From contig CAIUWU010000025.1 in NCBI GenBank assembly GCA_903902945.1, forward strand, positions 1 through 7,745: a stretch of 7,745 nucleotides of DNA, read 5' to 3'. Both the position numbers and the translations under genes were made by a program. The DNA is from an uncultured Pseudomonadota bacterium (GTDB lineage: Bacteria > Pseudomonadota > Gammaproteobacteria > Methylococcales > Methylomonadaceae). The notes under the pieces are model-generated. The model was not told the origin of the DNA. It searched no databases and saw only the letters and a list, made by a program, of their open reading frames with translations. The number at the start of each line of letters is the position of its first letter. Position 1 is the stretch's first letter. This document shows positions 5,790 to 7,745 of this stretch, one piece after another.

Positions 5790-6721
5790 AGATTGATTTG
5801 AGATGCGCTTATTTTCCGGCCTATGCTGCTGATTTGCTGACGCAACCAACCGTGGGCAGGGTCTTTTTCCCATAATGGATGCCAAATCATGGCCAAATCG
5901 TAGTCCGGCAAACTTACCGGGACGGCTAATACTTGCAGCGGCACCAGTTTCTGAAAGGCTATGGCCAAGCGATAGGGTAAGGACAAAATCATATTGGACT
6001 GGGCAACGATCAAGGGGGCCGATAAAAAATGCGGCACGATAAAATTGATTCGTCGCTCCAGGCCCAGCTCGGTCAATTTCTCGTCTATAACCCCCAATTT
6101 ATCGCCGGTTCTGGAGATCAGCATGTGCGTCGCCGCCAAATAATCCTCCAGCGATGGTGCGGCTTGGATGCTGGGGTGATCCTGCCTGACCACGCAAGCC
6201 ATGCGATCCATGAATAAATGTTCGCAGTGAAAATGCGCGGGCGGATTTAGTACCGAGGCAAAGCCCAACACCACATCCAGACTGCCGTTTTCCAACTGCG
6301 CCAAGGGAAATGCAGATTCCGTGCGTTTGACATGAATATCCACGCCAGGCACTGTTTTCTCAATCAATTGCGATAACTCTGGCAAGATCAAAAACTCCAT
6401 GTAATCGGTCGCGGCGATGGTGAAACGGCGCTGACTGGATACCGGATCGAAGGCTTGGGGTGCCTCAAGCAATCGTTCCATCTCTTGTAAAAGACTGGAT
6501 ACAGGCTCCACTAATGCCAGCGCTAGCGCGGTTGGTTGCATACCAGCGGGCGATTTAACCAAAACAGGGTCGTTTAGTTGCTGTCGCAAACGGTGCAAGG
6601 TATGGCTCATCGCCGATTGCGTGACGAACATGCATTCAGCGGCTCGAGTAACATTGCGTTCTCGCATCAATATGTCGAAAGCCAGTAACAGGTTTAAGTC
6701 GAAAGTGCGCAGATTAGCCAT
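5786..6721 (-). CDS. LysR-type transcriptional regulator, divergent from pxmA
   Basis: A 311-residue protein of normal LysR length. The N-terminal winged helix-turn-helix covers about residues 8-66; recognition region NVTRAAECMFVTQSAMSHTLHRLRQQLNDPVLV is at 23-55. A linker helix (about 67-90) leads to a periplasmic-binding-protein-like effector domain (about 97-305) that opens RRFTIAATDYMEFLILPEL, the form seen in the NodD/LinR/PcpR-like branch. The inducer cannot be read from the sequence. The ATG at 6721-6719 has a G-run (minus, 6736-6731) as ribosome binding site, 9 bases away. Its 5' end faces pxmA across 251 bp, so it is likely to regulate itself and pxmA from that region. Its 3' end overlaps the royal-jelly-type gene by 4 bp, convergently. 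Its link to pXMO is inferred from layout only. Confidence 0.93.
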   Translation of the reverse strand: MANLRTFDLNLLLAFDILMRERNVTRAAECMFVTQSAMSHTLHRLRQQLNDPVLVKSPAGMQPTALALALVEPVSSLLQEMERLLEAPQAFDPVSSQRRFTIAATDYMEFLILPELSQLIEKTVPGVDIHVKRTESAFPLAQLENGSLDVVLGFASVLNPPAHFHCEHLFMDRMACVVRQDHPSIQAAPSLEDYLAATHMLISRTGDKLGVIDEKLTELGLERRINFIVPHFLSAPLIVAQSNMILSLPYRLAIAFQKLVPLQVLAVPVSLPDYDLAMIWHPLWEKDPAHGWLRQQISSIGRKISASQINL

Positions 6722-6972
6722 ATGGATATTCCCCCCAAAGAAACTGGCTACATACTAAACAAAATCGCTGCCTGCCGGTATGAACAGTCTTGATGATAAC
6801 GGATGAAATTTCACCATTTCACAGCTAAGCGGTTTCTCCCTACTTTATACCGCGAGCGTGTCGTCCAGCCTAGTCGGTTTTACTCCCCCAAGGGTGGCTT
6901 TCGGTTGGTGACGCGCCCAACTACTCAATGGCAACTGCCGTTTACTGAAACACATTACGGGGGACTCTTACC
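6722..6972. promoter_or_regulatory. Divergent LysR/pxmA promoter region
   Basis: These 251 bases must hold the start sites for both the LysR gene (minus) and pxmA (plus). Seen here: the palindrome TGAAATTTCA (6804-6813); direct repeats TTTCAC at 6809-6814 and 6817-6822, 8 bp apart; CATAC (6751-6755) inverted to GTATG (6778-6782); and GGTAT (6777-6781) inverted to ATACC (6847-6851). TTTATA (6844-6849) is the best -10-like element for pxmA, with TTCACA (6818-6823) as a -35 at a too-long spacing of 20, which would suit an activator-dependent promoter. The pxmA ribosome binding site is GGGGGA (6959-6964), 8 bases before the ATG. An FNR-type TTGAT half-site occurs at 6790-6794 without its partner. 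Confidence 0.6.
6804..6813. promoter_or_regulatory. Palindrome TGAAATTTCA, candidate LysR binding site
   Basis: A perfect 10-bp palindrome with an overlapping direct TTTCAC repeat just to its right, extending to 6822. If pxmA uses the -10-like TTTATA at 6844-6849, the palindrome is centred near -48, within the range of LysR-type sites. It also agrees with the loose T-N11-A form, which is too common to count as proof. Confidence 0.3.
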
Positions 6973-7725
6973 ATGTCTGCACAAATTCCAATTTCAACAT
7001 TCAAACCTTATCGGGGTGAAAAAGCCCGACTGGCCAGAGCTTACGATTATCTGATCCTTGTACTGGCTCTATTTTTATTCATCGGATCGTTTCATCTGCA
7101 TTTTGCCCTGACCGTCGGCGACTGGGATTTCTGGGTTGATTGGAAAGATCGGCAATGGTGGCCTTTGGTGACACCGTTGATCGGCATTACCTTTCCAGCC
7201 GCCGTACAGGCGGTATTGTGGGATAAATTCCGTTTACCGTTGGGCGCTACGCTGTGCGTCGCCGCCTTATTGATCGGCACGTGGGTCACCCGTGTCTTTG
7301 CCTACCACTATTGGAATTTCTTCCCGATTAATATGGTGTTGCCGGCGACCATGGTGCCGGGCGCCTTGGTATTGGATACCTTATTGATGCTCAGCAACAG
7401 CCTGACCATCACCTCCATTTTTGGCGGCGGGGCATTTGCTTTGTTGTTCTACCCCACCAACTGGCCTATCTTCGGTATGTTTCACCAAGCGGTCGATTAC
7501 CACAACAGCCAGCTGACGGTGGCCGATGTGTTCGGTTTCCAATACATTCGCACCGGTATGCCGGAATATTTGCGCATCATCGAACGCGGCACCTTGCGCA
7601 CCTATGGCCAGTACGCGACACCATTGTCAGCATTTTGTTCAGCATTGTTGTGCTCGTTGATGTATCCGCTCTGGTGGAAAATCGGCAAATTGTTCGCTGA
7701 TACCCGTTATCTGAAAAGCATCTAA
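6973..7725 (+). CDS. pxmA: Particulate monooxygenase subunit A, pXMO type (PxmA)
   Basis: A 250-residue integral membrane protein of the AmoA/PmoA family (PmoA is about 247). Family marks: GDWDFW-x-DWKDR (49-60), TFPAAVQ-x-x-LW (73-82), FRLPLGAT (86-93), FPIN (117-120), VPGA-x-x-LD (128-135), FYP-x-NWP (159-165), YIRTG-x-PEY (191-199) and RGTLRTYG (205-212). About six or seven hydrophobic segments are visible, roughly 25-45, 62-82, 92-110, 117-139, 143-160 and 218-240. It differs from canonical PmoA in the 60-72, 143-155 and 210-235 stretches. It begins the cluster, with LysR and no C subunit upstream, and is followed after 11 bases by another start codon: the pxmABC order. The subunit belongs to a copper membrane monooxygenase in the inner (or intracytoplasmic) membrane. 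In methanotrophs that have been tested, pxm is linked to oxygen limitation and denitrification; its substrate is unsettled. A canonical PmoA from a stray cluster is the less likely alternative. Confidence 0.9.
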   Translation: MSAQIPISTFKPYRGEKARLARAYDYLILVLALFLFIGSFHLHFALTVGDWDFWVDWKDRQWWPLVTPLIGITFPAAVQAVLWDKFRLPLGATLCVAALLIGTWVTRVFAYHYWNFFPINMVLPATMVPGALVLDTLLMLSNSLTITSIFGGGAFALLFYPTNWPIFGMFHQAVDYHNSQLTVADVFGFQYIRTGMPEYLRIIERGTLRTYGQYATPLSAFCSALLCSLMYPLWWKIGKLFADTRYLKSI

Positions 7726-7736
7726 GGAAAACAGTC

Positions 7737-7745
7737 ATGAAATCA
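7737..7745 (+). CDS. pxmB: Start of the next gene, probably pxmB (partial)
   Basis: Only three codons (Met-Lys-Ser) are inside the window. An ATG lies 11 bases after the pxmA stop, with AGGAAAA (7725-7731, overlapping the end of the TAA) as ribosome binding site. The pXMO gene order A-B-C predicts the B subunit, the copper-binding subunit with periplasmic cupredoxin domains. The identity rests on context, not on sequence. Confidence 0.55.

Noticed and set aside
6790..6807. FNR-type site upstream of pxmA
   Set aside because: Only the TTGAT half is present; the ATCAA partner at the right distance is missing.
6803..7054. 83-codon plus-strand open frame between LysR and pxmA
   Set aside because: It has no ribosome binding site or recognisable family, runs into pxmA in another frame, and lies over the regulatory region.

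Overview
The window looks like chromosomal DNA of an aerobic gammaproteobacterial methanotroph of the Methylomonas/Methylobacter type. The main evidence is at the right end: a complete 250-residue particulate monooxygenase subunit A that opens its cluster (no C subunit upstream) and is followed after 11 bases by the start of another gene. That A-first order is the hallmark of the divergent pxmABC (pXMO) cluster, as opposed to canonical pmoCAB. An E. coli-like YbiT ABC-F protein and a TIGR04073-type exosortase-associated protein also fit a gammaproteobacterium with a PEP-CTERM/exosortase system. No transposase, integrase, phage gene, tRNA, rRNA or CRISPR array was seen.

Left part (1-4217, all genes on the minus strand). 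Reading with transcription, from right to left, there are: a small secreted TIGR04073 protein (3900-4217); a small secreted Ala/Lys-rich helical protein (3296-3685); the translation factor ybiT (1470-3062, TTG start); and a two-gene unit of a secreted HNH-type nuclease (577-1293) overlapping a small membrane protein (327-590). Each unit is followed by one or more inverted repeats, most of them plausible but imperfect terminators. The most striking is a nested palindrome at 3826-3907, with a perfect 15-bp hairpin inside 10-bp inverted ends; one end contains the stop codon of the TIGR04073 gene.

Middle (4218-4688). About 470 bases hold no convincing gene. There are several short dyads and a stretch that resembles decayed intergenic repeat.

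Right part (4689-7745). A secreted or periplasmic major-royal-jelly/yellow-family beta-propeller protein (4689-5789, plus) converges on a LysR-type regulator (5786-6721, minus), with their stop codons overlapping by 4 bp. The LysR gene is divergent from pxmA (6973-7725, plus) across 251 bp, the classical layout in which a LysR protein controls its divergent neighbour. The pxmB start lies at 7737 and the rest of the operon is outside the window. The most interesting hypothesis here is that this LysR protein is the local regulator of pXMO.
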